A stretch of 40,161 nucleotides of DNA from Pseudomonas agronomica. Its GTDB lineage: Bacteria; Pseudomonadota; Gammaproteobacteria; Pseudomonadales; Pseudomonadaceae. The stretch covers positions 1 to 40,161 of the forward strand of contig NZ_JAOSHO010000010.1 of the NCBI RefSeq assembly GCF_025917275.1, in the 5' to 3' direction. This document shows positions 32,512-40,161 of the stretch, piece after piece. A program made the translations under genes and the position numbers. Position 1 is the stretch's first letter. Each line of letters starts with the position of its first letter. Below the pieces are notes generated by a model that was not told the origin of the DNA, did no database searches, and saw only the letters and a program-made list of their open reading frames with translations.

Positions 32512-35500
32512 TCAATGTCCGGGCATCGGACGGCCCGGGCGCTTCATACCGTGCTCCTGTCCTGTCGAGTCCGGGTTCAGGGCGCGGCTTGACTGAGGCA
32601 ATCGTGGCATACGCAGCAACAGGCCGATTTCCTCTGCGCTGACGGCCTTGCTGAAAAAGTGGCCTTGGATTTCATCGCAGCCGTTGTCGCGTAGGAAGGT
32701 CTGCTGCTCTTCGGTTTCGACACCTTCGGCAATGACCTTGAGGTTCAGTCTATGCCCCAGCGAAATCACCGCGGTGGCGATGGCCTTGTCGTTTTCGTTG
32801 TCGGGCAGGTCGCGCACGAAAGACTGGTCGATCTTGAGCCTCGCAATCGGGAAGCTCTTCAACGCTGCAAGGCTGGAATAACCGGTACCGAAGTCGTCGA
32901 TCGAGAGACTGGTGCCCATTGACTGCAGCGCCTTCATTTTACTGATGGCTTGCTGGAGGTCTTGCATGATCAGGCTTTCGGTCAGCTCCAGCTCAAGGTA
33001 CATCGGCTCCAGCCCGGACTCTTTCAGGGCATGGTTGACCCGGTCGATCAGGTTCCTTTCGACGAACTGGCGCGCCGAGATGTTCACCGACACGGTAATC
33101 GGCGGCAAGCCGGCCGCCTGCCACGCCTTGTTCTGCCGGCATGCGGTGTGGATCACCCAGTCGCCGATGGGCACGATCAGGCCGGTTTCTTCGGCCTGGG
33201 GAATGAACTTGATGGGCGACACCATGCCAAGTTCGGGGTGCTGCCAGCGAATCAACGCTTCCACGCCAATGATCTGGCCCGACTGCAAGTCCACCTGTGG
33301 CTGGTACAGCAGCAGGAACTCGTCATTGTCGAGGGCGTTTCGAAGCCCATCCTGCATGGCCAGCTTGCCCTGTACCTGGGTATTCATCTCACTCGTGTAG
33401 AACTGGAAGCTGTTGCGACCCAACTCCTTGGCCCGGTACATGGCGGCGTCCGCATTGCTGATCAACGTATCGGTGTCTGCGCCGTCGGCAGGGTAAGTCG
33501 CCAGCCCCATGCTGCAGGTGACGTGGAGTTTATGGCCGCTGAGGTGGATCGGTTGCAGGATCGCTTCCTGGAGCTTGTGCAGGACGGGCGTCACACCGTC
33601 GAGGTCCGAGGGCTGGTCGAACAGGATGATCACGAATTCGTCGCCACCTAGCCGAACAACGGTGTCGGTCCGGCGGACACACTCCACCATGCGCTGGGCC
33701 ACAGTCTTCAGCAGTTCATCCCCAGCACTGTGCCCGAGGCTGTCATTCACCAGTTTGAATTTGTCCAGGTCGAGAAACACCACCGTTACCAGCCGGTTGT
33801 AGCGCTGGGCATAGAGCATGGCCTGCTTGAGGCGGTCTTCGAGCAGCGTGCGATTCGGCAACCCAGTCAGCACGTCATGATCGCCCATGAAGCGAATGCG
33901 CTTTTCCGTCAACTGGCGTTCGATGGCAATCCCGGCGAGGGGTGTCGCCAGATCGATCAGTTGCGTCTCGGCCCGGCTGGGGCTGCGCACGGTCTTGGCA
34001 TACAACGCGAACGTCCCCAGTACTTTTCGCTCATGGGACAGGATCGGCGTCGACCAGCAGGCACGAAACCCGTAGGGCTCGGCGATTGAACGGTACGCCT
34101 CCCACAGCGGATCCTGCTGGATATCCGTGACGATCACCGGTTCTCGGCGATACGCCGAAGTACCACATGAACCGACGTTCGGACCGATTTCGATCCCGTC
34201 GATGATCTGGCTATAGGCTTTGGGCAAACTGGGCGCAGCCCCGTGGTGCAGGTGCTTGCCTTCCTCATCCAGCAAGAGGATCGACACCATCATGCCCTCC
34301 AGCTGGGACTCGACCAGGTGAGCCAGGCTGTCGAGCACCTCGGCAAGCTCGGTGCTCCTGGCGATCAGTTCCAGGACACGGCCTTGTCCGGCACGGATGA
34401 TCGCCTCTTGCTCCAGCCGGCTGTTCTGCACGGCGAGCCGTTCAGTGGCGATGCTCAATTGCGCGGTTCTTTTTTCCAACTGAAGCCGGTCCTCGAGGAA
34501 CTGATTCACCGCGCGCGCCATGTTGCCGATTTCGTCATTCCCATGGTCCGGCATCATCAAATGCGTTTTTTCTGTGTGTTCCTGACGCAATTGGCGGCTT
34601 ATCTCATTCAGGCGCACGAGCACATGACGGCCCATGAAGACCCTGCCCACAAACCAGGCGAGCACCAGGCTGGCGCCCAACATGATCAGCACCCATTGCT
34701 GGCTACGGTTCGAGGCCTCGACCAGCCGCTGCACGGCTGCACGATAATCCTCGGTGTAGGCATTCGACTGCGCACGGGCCAAGGCGACCAAGACCCCGGC
34801 CTGATCCTGCAGCTCCTCGTTGAAGCGCTTTATGACGTTGTGCTGATCGATGAGCGTCCGGCGCAGGGAAAACAGATCGGGCTTGCCCAAGTCAGCGTCA
34901 AGTGAAGCAGCCTCGGGTGACAAACGTTCATAGCGCATCCGCAGTCGTCGCACCGCCTCATCGTCAGCCGCCTGCGAGAGATCGAAAAGCAACACCGCCC
35001 GCTCCAGGCTGGCCGGGGTGCTGGCTGCCGTCAACCGGGCGGTGCGATCCTCAAGGGCCTGCTCGAACGTAATCTCGGTTTGCAGCAGGCTTTCACGCAA
35101 CTGTGCAACGATATTGGCGGTATTGCGGAACAGCTGGCTCGACTGATGCATATCGAGTACCGCCACGGCACTGTTCGCGGCGGTCAACTGCTGGACCAAC
35201 TGATCGAGCGCTTCCAGCTGTTCGACGGTCGCGGCATGGCTCGAACGCAGGACATCGGGCGAACGGGTTGTCAGGAACTGGTCCGTCTGGCGTTCGATCA
35301 GCAAGGTGCGCTGCACCATGTCCTGGCCATTTTGCATACGGACCAGCCGTTCATCCGTCAGTTGGCGAGTGGCGTTGTTCGAGGACCGCAACGCGTAGAC
35401 CGCAGTGGCTCCTCCCGCGAGGATCAACAGCGCCAGCGCCAGAAACGCCAGCGCGAACTGGGCGCGCAGTGATTGTGGCCATAGCTGGCGTCCAATCCGG

Positions 35501-35517
35501 GAAAAAATATCCAACAT
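32512..35517 (-). CDS. Membrane GGDEF-EAL protein with HAMP and GAF domains
   Basis: A 1001-residue c-di-GMP signalling protein. From the N terminus: TM1 (about 20-42), a ~230-residue periplasmic helical sensor, TM2 (about 274-294), HAMP (about 295-350), GAF (about 375-535), GGDEF and EAL. GGDEF (624-628) is intact, with the inhibitory RxxD site five residues before. EAL (753-755), DDFGTGYSS and AEGVETEEQ are also intact, so both synthesis and hydrolysis are possible. I start at ATG 35517, which overlaps the binding-protein stop (TGATG, 35515-35519). That coupling suggests the periplasmic domain reads out the binding protein. Confidence 0.92.
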   Translation of the reverse strand: MLDIFSRIGRQLWPQSLRAQFALAFLALALLILAGGATAVYALRSSNNATRQLTDERLVRMQNGQDMVQRTLLIERQTDQFLTTRSPDVLRSSHAATVEQLEALDQLVQQLTAANSAVAVLDMHQSSQLFRNTANIVAQLRESLLQTEITFEQALEDRTARLTAASTPASLERAVLLFDLSQAADDEAVRRLRMRYERLSPEAASLDADLGKPDLFSLRRTLIDQHNVIKRFNEELQDQAGVLVALARAQSNAYTEDYRAAVQRLVEASNRSQQWVLIMLGASLVLAWFVGRVFMGRHVLVRLNEISRQLRQEHTEKTHLMMPDHGNDEIGNMARAVNQFLEDRLQLEKRTAQLSIATERLAVQNSRLEQEAIIRAGQGRVLELIARSTELAEVLDSLAHLVESQLEGMMVSILLLDEEGKHLHHGAAPSLPKAYSQIIDGIEIGPNVGSCGTSAYRREPVIVTDIQQDPLWEAYRSIAEPYGFRACWSTPILSHERKVLGTFALYAKTVRSPSRAETQLIDLATPLAGIAIERQLTEKRIRFMGDHDVLTGLPNRTLLEDRLKQAMLYAQRYNRLVTVVFLDLDKFKLVNDSLGHSAGDELLKTVAQRMVECVRRTDTVVRLGGDEFVIILFDQPSDLDGVTPVLHKLQEAILQPIHLSGHKLHVTCSMGLATYPADGADTDTLISNADAAMYRAKELGRNSFQFYTSEMNTQVQGKLAMQDGLRNALDNDEFLLLYQPQVDLQSGQIIGVEALIRWQHPELGMVSPIKFIPQAEETGLIVPIGDWVIHTACRQNKAWQAAGLPPITVSVNISARQFVERNLIDRVNHALKESGLEPMYLELELTESLIMQDLQQAISKMKALQSMGTSLSIDDFGTGYSSLAALKSFPIARLKIDQSFVRDLPDNENDKAIATAVISLGHRLNLKVIAEGVETEEQQTFLRDNGCDEIQGHFFSKAVSAEEIGLLLRMPRLPQSSRALNPDSTGQEHGMKRPGRPMPGH

Positions 35518-36710
35518 CAGGGGTTCCACTGGCGGCGATAGATATCTCGATAGCCGTTATCCGGATCGTATTGGGATTTTTTTCCACCATCGAAGGCGAT
35601 ATTGTCGGCGTTGACCAAGTGTATCGGCGCGATGAAGCCGCTCACCGGTTGGCCTGCAAACAACCGGTTCAATTCGTCCATCACTTGCCAGCCATGCAGG
35701 TTGAGCGGCTCGGCGACGGTAACGGTCTGGTAGGTTTTCGCCTGGATGCGCAGGAAAGCCGAAGCGCTGCCATCCCCGGCAGACAGCAGACTGACGCCAT
35801 CACTGGGGATCGCGGCGCCGGTCAACGAGGCAATCGAGTAGTCGAAATAGATATCATTGATCGCCAGCGTGTGGGTCCAGCGCTTGCCGTAGCGTTGGAG
35901 CAATTCCCTGGTCACGGCAGGCATCTTCTCGCTGCTTTCGGAAATCGCGACATCGCGTACTTCCAGCATCGAACATTCACGACAGGCCCGAATGACACTT
36001 TCCATGGCCTTGGCTTTCGTCGTAGCGATGCTGTACCTGGAATCGGTCAGGATAACCACGCCGGCATGTCCGCCTGACTGCGCCACTGCCGCCATGGCAG
36101 TAAGGCGTGCCACTTCAAGCGGGTCGCTCGTGACGTTCATGGCCACCGGCGTACCGTCAATCGGCCCGGGGTGCACCCCGGCGTGCCAGCCGACCACCGG
36201 GATGTCCTGGTCGGCGAAGCGCATCAGCGCCGCGTTGTTTTCAAGGGCATCGGAGCCGCACAGGATAAGGCCATCGGGCTTCGCCGCCAGGGCATCGGAA
36301 AAGGCCTTGGCGCGACCGGACGCGGAGCCTGCGCCATCGAATATCCTCAGCGTCCACCCCATCGCGCTGGCTGCCTCCCGGGCACCTTGCGCGACACCGA
36401 CAATGCCACCGTTGCGCAAGTCCTCTGCGACAAGCGCGATACTCTTGCCCCGCTGGGCTGGCGGACCGGCCTGCGGACCGCTCCAGCGGACGGCCCCGAG
36501 GGTGGCCTTGGCTACGATTTCCTGGGCTTGGGCCACCGTCACCGTGGCAGCCGCTTCGTTGGGTTGCTCCTGGCCGTAGCCGGAAGTTGCCGCAAGGAAG
36601 CAGGAGACCGCAATTGACGTCATCCAGCGTAGCGACGGCCCGATCAAACAGGTTCGATCATCCCAAATGAGGCGGGATCCAGGACCGGTGGCGCGTTCAT
36701 AGTCTGGCAT
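35517..36710 (-). CDS. Periplasmic sugar-binding-type protein (PBP type I)
   Basis: A protein of about 397 residues with the RbsB/LacI-like periplasmic-binding fold: KSIALVAEDLRNGG at the first strand, GLILCGSDALENNA, HTLAINDIYFDYSI and a C-terminal NADNIAFDGG. From ATG 36710 (AAAGGGA upstream) the hydrophobic export segment (MTSIAVSCFLAATSGYG) begins about 30 residues in; a start at ATG 36623 would give a normal signal peptide but has no ribosome site. No ABC transporter genes are adjacent. Instead it is coupled to a GGDEF-EAL gene, so it probably senses, not imports, a small ligand. Ligand unknown; a sugar by family. Confidence 0.8.
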   Translation of the reverse strand: MPDYERATGPGSRLIWDDRTCLIGPSLRWMTSIAVSCFLAATSGYGQEQPNEAAATVTVAQAQEIVAKATLGAVRWSGPQAGPPAQRGKSIALVAEDLRNGGIVGVAQGAREAASAMGWTLRIFDGAGSASGRAKAFSDALAAKPDGLILCGSDALENNAALMRFADQDIPVVGWHAGVHPGPIDGTPVAMNVTSDPLEVARLTAMAAVAQSGGHAGVVILTDSRYSIATTKAKAMESVIRACRECSMLEVRDVAISESSEKMPAVTRELLQRYGKRWTHTLAINDIYFDYSIASLTGAAIPSDGVSLLSAGDGSASAFLRIQAKTYQTVTVAEPLNLHGWQVMDELNRLFAGQPVSGFIAPIHLVNADNIAFDGGKKSQYDPDNGYRDIYRRQWNP

Positions 36711-36727
36711 GGCGTCCCTTTGCCAAG

Positions 36728-36762
36728 AGTGCAGTACCGAAAGGATAGTCGGGTTCTGCACT
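36728..36762. promoter_or_regulatory. Inverted repeat AGTGCAG-N21-CTGCACT upstream of the binding-protein gene
   Basis: Perfect 7-bp arms (36728-36734, 36756-36762) lie 18-52 bp upstream of the chosen start. A leftward -35-like TTGATA (36763-36768) abuts it. Probably a regulator site or a leader hairpin. Tentative. Confidence 0.35.
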
Positions 36763-36818
36763 TATCAAGGCCTTTTCAAGCCGCCGACCGCCTCCAGGCC
36801 GGCGACCCAGCGCCCAAC

Positions 36819-37226
36819 TTACTTGCGCCCCTCGAAATTGACCATCCAGGCGATCCCGAAACGGTCTTCGAACATGGCGAAGCGTTCCGCCCAGAACGTC
36901 TTCGCCATTGGCATGTACACGCTGCCCCCCGCGCTCAAGCCGTTGAACAGCCGCTCGGCCTCCTCCGCGCTGTCGACGTTGAGGGAAACCGACACGCCTT
37001 GCGGCTTGCGATACGGCTGGCCTGGCGGGCAGTCGGACGCCATCAGGCTGAAGGCGCCCACGGTCAGGCAAGTGTGCATGATCAGGTCTGGGTCCTTGGG
37101 CATGCCGACGTCTTCGGGTGCCTCGGCAAAGGACATGGAAAACAGCTCGCCGCCCAGCACGTCCTGGTACAACGCGAAGGCTTCCTTGCAACGACCATCG
37201 AAGGTCAGGTAGGGAATGATTCTCAT
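36819..37226 (-). CDS. VOC-family protein, PhnB-like
   Basis: A 135-residue vicinal-oxygen-chelate protein of the PhnB-like type, recognised by ALYQDVLGGELF, SLNVDSAEEAERLF and the terminal FGIAWMVNFEG. ATG 37226 has AAAGGAG nine bases upstream; the nine-codon-longer start overlaps that site. It follows the YciI-like gene by 23 bp in the same direction. Function of this family is generally unknown. Such pairs often occur with an ECF sigma factor gene, which is not present here. Confidence 0.88.
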   Translation of the reverse strand: MRIIPYLTFDGRCKEAFALYQDVLGGELFSMSFAEAPEDVGMPKDPDLIMHTCLTVGAFSLMASDCPPGQPYRKPQGVSVSLNVDSAEEAERLFNGLSAGGSVYMPMAKTFWAERFAMFEDRFGIAWMVNFEGRK

Positions 37227-37249
37227 GGTGTGCTCTCCTTTCATCCGTT

Positions 37250-37675
37250 TCACGATTGACTGGATATCTGCGCCCGCAGGCGTTCTTCCTGTGCCTGTAG
37301 TTCGGGGGTAAAGCTCTCGCCGAATTCCTCGAGTTCGAAGATCTGGCGGATCTCGATCTCACTGTCGCTGATCATCGGGTTCGGACAGCGCTTGACCCAG
37401 TCGATCGCCTCCTGCAGTGACTGGACCTTGAAAATCCAGAATCCGGCGATCAACTCGCTGGTCTGGGCGAACGGCCCCTCGACCACGGTCCGGTCCTTGC
37501 CGGAAAACTGCACGCGCACACCCTGGGAGCTGGGATGCAGGCCTTCGCCGGCGAGCATCACCCCCGCCTTGACCAATTCTTCGTTGTAGGCGCCCATGGC
37601 AGCCAGCAGCTGCGCGCTGGGCATTTCTCCGACTTCCGACTCCGGACTGGCCTTGACGATCACCATAAATCGCAT
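37250..37675 (-). CDS. YciI-related (DGPF-type) small protein
   Basis: A 141-residue protein of the YCII/DGPF family with the VEGPFAQTSELIAGFWIFKV core and a C-terminal EIRQIFELEEFG. ATG 37675 (MRFMVIVK) has AGGAG eight bases upstream; ATG 37681 is an alternative. First gene of the two-gene unit with the VOC protein. The ferredoxin-like fold is known for the family, but no activity is assigned. Confidence 0.88.
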   Translation of the reverse strand: MRFMVIVKASPESEVGEMPSAQLLAAMGAYNEELVKAGVMLAGEGLHPSSQGVRVQFSGKDRTVVEGPFAQTSELIAGFWIFKVQSLQEAIDWVKRCPNPMISDSEIEIRQIFELEEFGESFTPELQAQEERLRAQISSQS

Positions 37676-37931
37676 GCTCATATCTCCTGGGAATGAATGG
37701 ACCAAGCCGTCCGTGTGGCGGCTCTACAGGGTAGTCGAATGGCGATGGCTCGAATCGACAGCCTGGCGGGGTTATTTTTTCGAAGCGTGGTCAGACCGGG
37801 AATGAGTTGATCAGGCATGTCATTGCGCGATACCTGACAGCCGAAATAGCGATTGGTTAGCCGCCCGACCCTCGCCTTATATTTTCAGGGTCAAAAAGTC
37901 CGTCGATGAATAATAAAGCGAGAGCCCGCTC

Positions 37932-38666
37932 ATGATTAAGATGCTAGCCGCTGTACGCAGGAAACCCGGCATGACCCATGTTGAATTTCTTGACTATATA
38001 GAGCACCAGCACGGAAAGATCGCCCAAGCCAAGCCCCTGGGCGTCAAGCGCTACGTCCAGAACCATGTCATCGACGCAGCCTTTGGCGTCGATTCCGATA
38101 ACGCCTACACGCAAACATTTCACAGGGATTCCATTACGGAATTGTTCTTTGAAAACATGTCGGGCCTGATCGCCACATTCAGCGACCCCTATACCCAGCA
38201 AACCACGGGACCTGATGCCAAGAACTTCGCTGACCTTTCCAAGCAGGTTGCGCAACTGATGGATGAGGTCGAGCTGTCCGAAACCGGCACATTGCCCACG
38301 AATTGGAAAGCGATGCTTTTCCTCAAAAAGAACCCCGCGGTGCAGCTCGAGGCTTTTTTCAGCGCGTGGGATCGCGCCCATGCTGCGGCAGCGAGTGAAT
38401 GTCCGGCGTTTCAGAAGGCCCTGCGCAGGCACGTTCGCGCCCGGTATATGCCCGAAGGTGACCGGGTGACGTCTTATTTCGGGCCGGACATAGGCGTCTA
38501 CGAAGGCGTTTCCAGCCTGTGGTTCGAAAACGAAGCGGACCTTCAAGGTTTTCGGCAGTACCAGAGGTCGTTGTTCCAGCAGCTTTCCGACGAAGGGATC
38601 GCGCTGTCGTCAGAATCGTTTTTCGTCTATGTGAAGGAAGTTGTCATTCTGGATCTGGGTCAATAA
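37932..38666 (+). CDS. Tandem EthD-domain protein
   Basis: A 244-residue protein with two EthD-like ferredoxin-fold repeats. The first starts KMLAAVRRKPGMTHVEFLDY (3-22), and a second, weaker repeat starts KAMLFLKKNPAVQLEAFFSA (126-145). EthD domains occur in small proteins of degradation pathways, such as ETBE and polyketide-like ring compounds. It converges on the flavin monooxygenase gene through a shared terminator, so the two may serve one pathway though in separate transcripts. A weak GAGAG ribosome site precedes the ATG. Its role is unknown. Confidence 0.82.
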   Translation: MIKMLAAVRRKPGMTHVEFLDYIEHQHGKIAQAKPLGVKRYVQNHVIDAAFGVDSDNAYTQTFHRDSITELFFENMSGLIATFSDPYTQQTTGPDAKNFADLSKQVAQLMDEVELSETGTLPTNWKAMLFLKKNPAVQLEAFFSAWDRAHAAAASECPAFQKALRRHVRARYMPEGDRVTSYFGPDIGVYEGVSSLWFENEADLQGFRQYQRSLFQQLSDEGIALSSESFFVYVKEVVILDLGQ

Positions 38667-38714
38667 ACCATCCGCAATCACAGCCCGGCGATTGCGAACG
38701 CAGGGCTGGCCCTG

Positions 38715-38751
38715 AATAAAAAGGACGACTATCAAAGCCGTCCTTTTTATT
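38715..38751. terminator. Bidirectional rho-independent terminator
   Basis: AATAAAAAGGACG / CGTCCTTTTTATT is a perfect 13-bp stem with an 11-nt loop, giving a GC core and A/T tracts for both directions. It lies between the convergent EthD and monooxygenase genes. Confidence 0.88.
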
Positions 38752-38767
38752 TATTCCCGGGCTTGGC

Positions 38768-39901
38768 TCAAACAGGCTCGGCCAATAGCGCGGTGGACTC
38801 GCGCATGATCCGGGCATGCTCCTCCTTGTCACCGCCATTCTTTTCGATCTCGCACAGGCGCGCGGAGTTCTCGACGACCAACTGGCAACGCTCCCAACGT
38901 CGCGCTTCGAATCGGGCCAGGGCCGTCTGGAGTTCACTTTCGGCCAGCAGTTCCTCAGCTAGCACGATGGCACTCTCGATGCCGATCCCAGCTCCGGAAG
39001 CCAAGTGAGGCGTGGTGGCATGCACCGTATCCCCGATCATCACGATACGGCCTTGGTGCCAGGGCAACGGCACCAGTAGATTGGCCAGCGGGCGGTAGTC
39101 GATATGGGCGCCCGGCTCATTCAGTTGCGGCACCAGCGTTTGCAGGATCGGGGCGGGGAACTCGCCCAGCAGACGTGCCATCTCACCAGGCCAGGTGGCA
39201 GGATCGATCCATTCGGAAAAATCGCGGTTCTCCATCAGGAACATGTACATGTGCGTGTCGGAAATCGGATTGACACCGACCTTGGTGCGTCCCAGCCAAT
39301 GAGTGGGCCGGACGATTTCGGGTGGGCGCCTCACCACCGCGCGCCAGACACTTTGATGGATGGGTTTTGGCGACGGTGCTTGCGGGAAAAATTCCTTGCG
39401 CATCCGCGAATGCACACCGTCAGCGGCGATGACCAGTTCATAGCGTTCAGCGGTCCCGTCGGTGAACGACACTTCAACGCCGTCGTCCTGTTGGCTGATG
39501 GTGTCGTAGCTGATGCCGAGGCGCACGCGGGTGCCCACTTCCCTGGTTTTGTCGGCGAAGATCCGCGCCAGCACCGGGCGCAGGATGCCGCCGCCACAGG
39601 GGATCGGTTTATCGCTGACCGGAGGTCGAAGTGCCAATTGCACGATCAGCTCGCCTGCCGGTGAAAACACATCGAAGTTGGTCGACAGGTACCCTTCCCC
39701 AGCCACCCGTTCAAGGATTCCAATCGTATCCAGGGCTCGCAACGTAGGCCCACTGAGGGTGATACCCGCCCCCAGCGGACACCACAGTGGGTCTATTTCC
39801 ACCAGGTCGACTTCGACGCCCTGGCGGGCGAGTTGGATAGCCGCGGTCATACCGGAAAACCCGCCTCCGATCACCAGGACCTTATTGACTGCTGCAATCA
39901 T
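38768..39901 (-). CDS. Class A flavoprotein monooxygenase
   Basis: A 377-residue FAD-dependent aromatic-type hydroxylase. The dinucleotide motif GGGFSG is at 12-17. The FAD/NADPH segment with VIAADGVHSRMR and the GD motif in RIVMIGDTVHATTPHLASGA are in the usual order, and length fits salicylate/6-hydroxynicotinate-type monooxygenases. GGAGAG precedes the ATG. It is single in the window; upstream sequence to the window end has no gene. The substrate is not deducible; an aromatic or polyketide-like ring is typical. Confidence 0.92.
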   Translation of the reverse strand: MIAAVNKVLVIGGGFSGMTAAIQLARQGVEVDLVEIDPLWCPLGAGITLSGPTLRALDTIGILERVAGEGYLSTNFDVFSPAGELIVQLALRPPVSDKPIPCGGGILRPVLARIFADKTREVGTRVRLGISYDTISQQDDGVEVSFTDGTAERYELVIAADGVHSRMRKEFFPQAPSPKPIHQSVWRAVVRRPPEIVRPTHWLGRTKVGVNPISDTHMYMFLMENRDFSEWIDPATWPGEMARLLGEFPAPILQTLVPQLNEPGAHIDYRPLANLLVPLPWHQGRIVMIGDTVHATTPHLASGAGIGIESAIVLAEELLAESELQTALARFEARRWERCQLVVENSARLCEIEKNGGDKEEHARIMRESTALLAEPV

Positions 39902-40161
39902 CGCGCTCTCCTAATTATTCTTATTTCAATCGGGCGGACATTGCCTGACGCACCGACAAGCTCTGCGGCGTCATCGAATCAACGCCGCAGAATCATGAGA
40001 ATGCCGACGAAAAATGCCGGATCAGCCACGAGACTATCGAATCGGGAACCAGCGCTGAAATCGCTTTGCACAATCCGAGGTATCGCTGCCGGCGATGGGT
40101 CTGGCCAGTCCATAGATGATCCAGCCACCCCAAACCCATGGCGAGGGGATTTAGCGAAACG
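39902..40161. other. Right-edge non-coding region with a strong hairpin
   Basis: 260 bp without a convincing gene. A perfect 9-bp stem CTGCGGCGT (39963-39971) / ACGCCGCAG (39982-39990) with a 10-nt loop lies about 60 bp upstream of the monooxygenase start. It lacks a T tract and may be the end of a gene beyond the edge or a leader structure. Promoters for the monooxygenase were not clear. Confidence 0.4.

Noticed and set aside
35103..36077. 324-codon plus-strand frame spanning the GGDEF-EAL/binding-protein junction
   Set aside because: It crosses two well-supported coupled genes on the other strand and shows no domain.
1..40161. CRISPR array, tRNA, rRNA, prophage or insertion sequence
   Set aside because: No regular direct repeats with spacers, no tRNA-like cloverleaf, no transposase or phage genes and no terminal inverted repeats were noticed. 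The only mobile-like repeat is the REP doublet.

Overview
The window looks like an accessory or metabolic stretch of a Pseudomonas chromosome, most likely of the fluorescens group. I infer this from the GC-rich coding style, the inverted REP doublet with the GGGAGCGAGCCTGCTCGCG core typical of fluorescent pseudomonads (10379-10466), and the mix of OprD-type porin, GH13 trehalose synthase, CitMHS carrier, LysR/TetR/LacI regulators and a GGDEF-EAL protein. No rRNA, tRNA, insertion sequence, phage gene or CRISPR array is visible. Genes are densely packed, often with 1- or 4-base stop/start overlaps.

Layout. (a) 27-4179: the end of a rightward operon (ThuA-like protein, IolD/ALS-like TPP enzyme, four-cysteine GMC oxidoreductase), probably for oxidation and cleavage of a sugar or cyclitol. 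(b) 4243-8071: a LacI regulator behind an MFS carrier, and a divergent second MFS carrier of the same subfamily. Both carrier promoters carry an identical perfect palindrome. (c) 8140-11324: trehalose synthase, REP doublet and an SDR. (d) 11330-22059: the most unusual region. A leftward five-gene run (CitMHS carrier, OprD porin, D-2-hydroxyacid dehydrogenase, HSL-type esterase, secreted lipase) diverges from a gene for an HTH domain fused to a citrate-synthase fold that lacks the usual catalytic residues. Next to it is a leftward operon of AtuA-family (DUF1446), DUF4387 and MmgE/PrpD proteins. Together they read as a regulated catabolic locus for a citrate-like acid, perhaps delivered as an ester. 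(e) 22542-26523: a small conserved-looking protein, a LysR/NmrA-type pair, a ChrA transporter and a small secreted charged protein. (f) 26787-29421: a TerC-CBS-CorC membrane protein, then a ParD-like ribbon-helix-helix protein overlapping a complete second-type methionine aminopeptidase, with a 13-bp inverted repeat just upstream. (g) 29449-32502: LysR and TetR genes divergent from a NylA-like amidase across a repeated AGTATC operator. (h) 32512-36710: a periplasmic sugar-binding-type protein translationally coupled to a membrane GGDEF-EAL protein. (i) 36819-39901: VOC and YciI-like proteins, a tandem EthD-domain protein and a class A flavoprotein monooxygenase.

The best candidates for undescribed biology are the pseudo-citrate-synthase regulator with its flanking catabolic operons (11330-22059) and the antitoxin-like/methionine aminopeptidase module (28388-29421). 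All functions are predicted from sequence alone. Family names come from recognised motifs, not from database searches.
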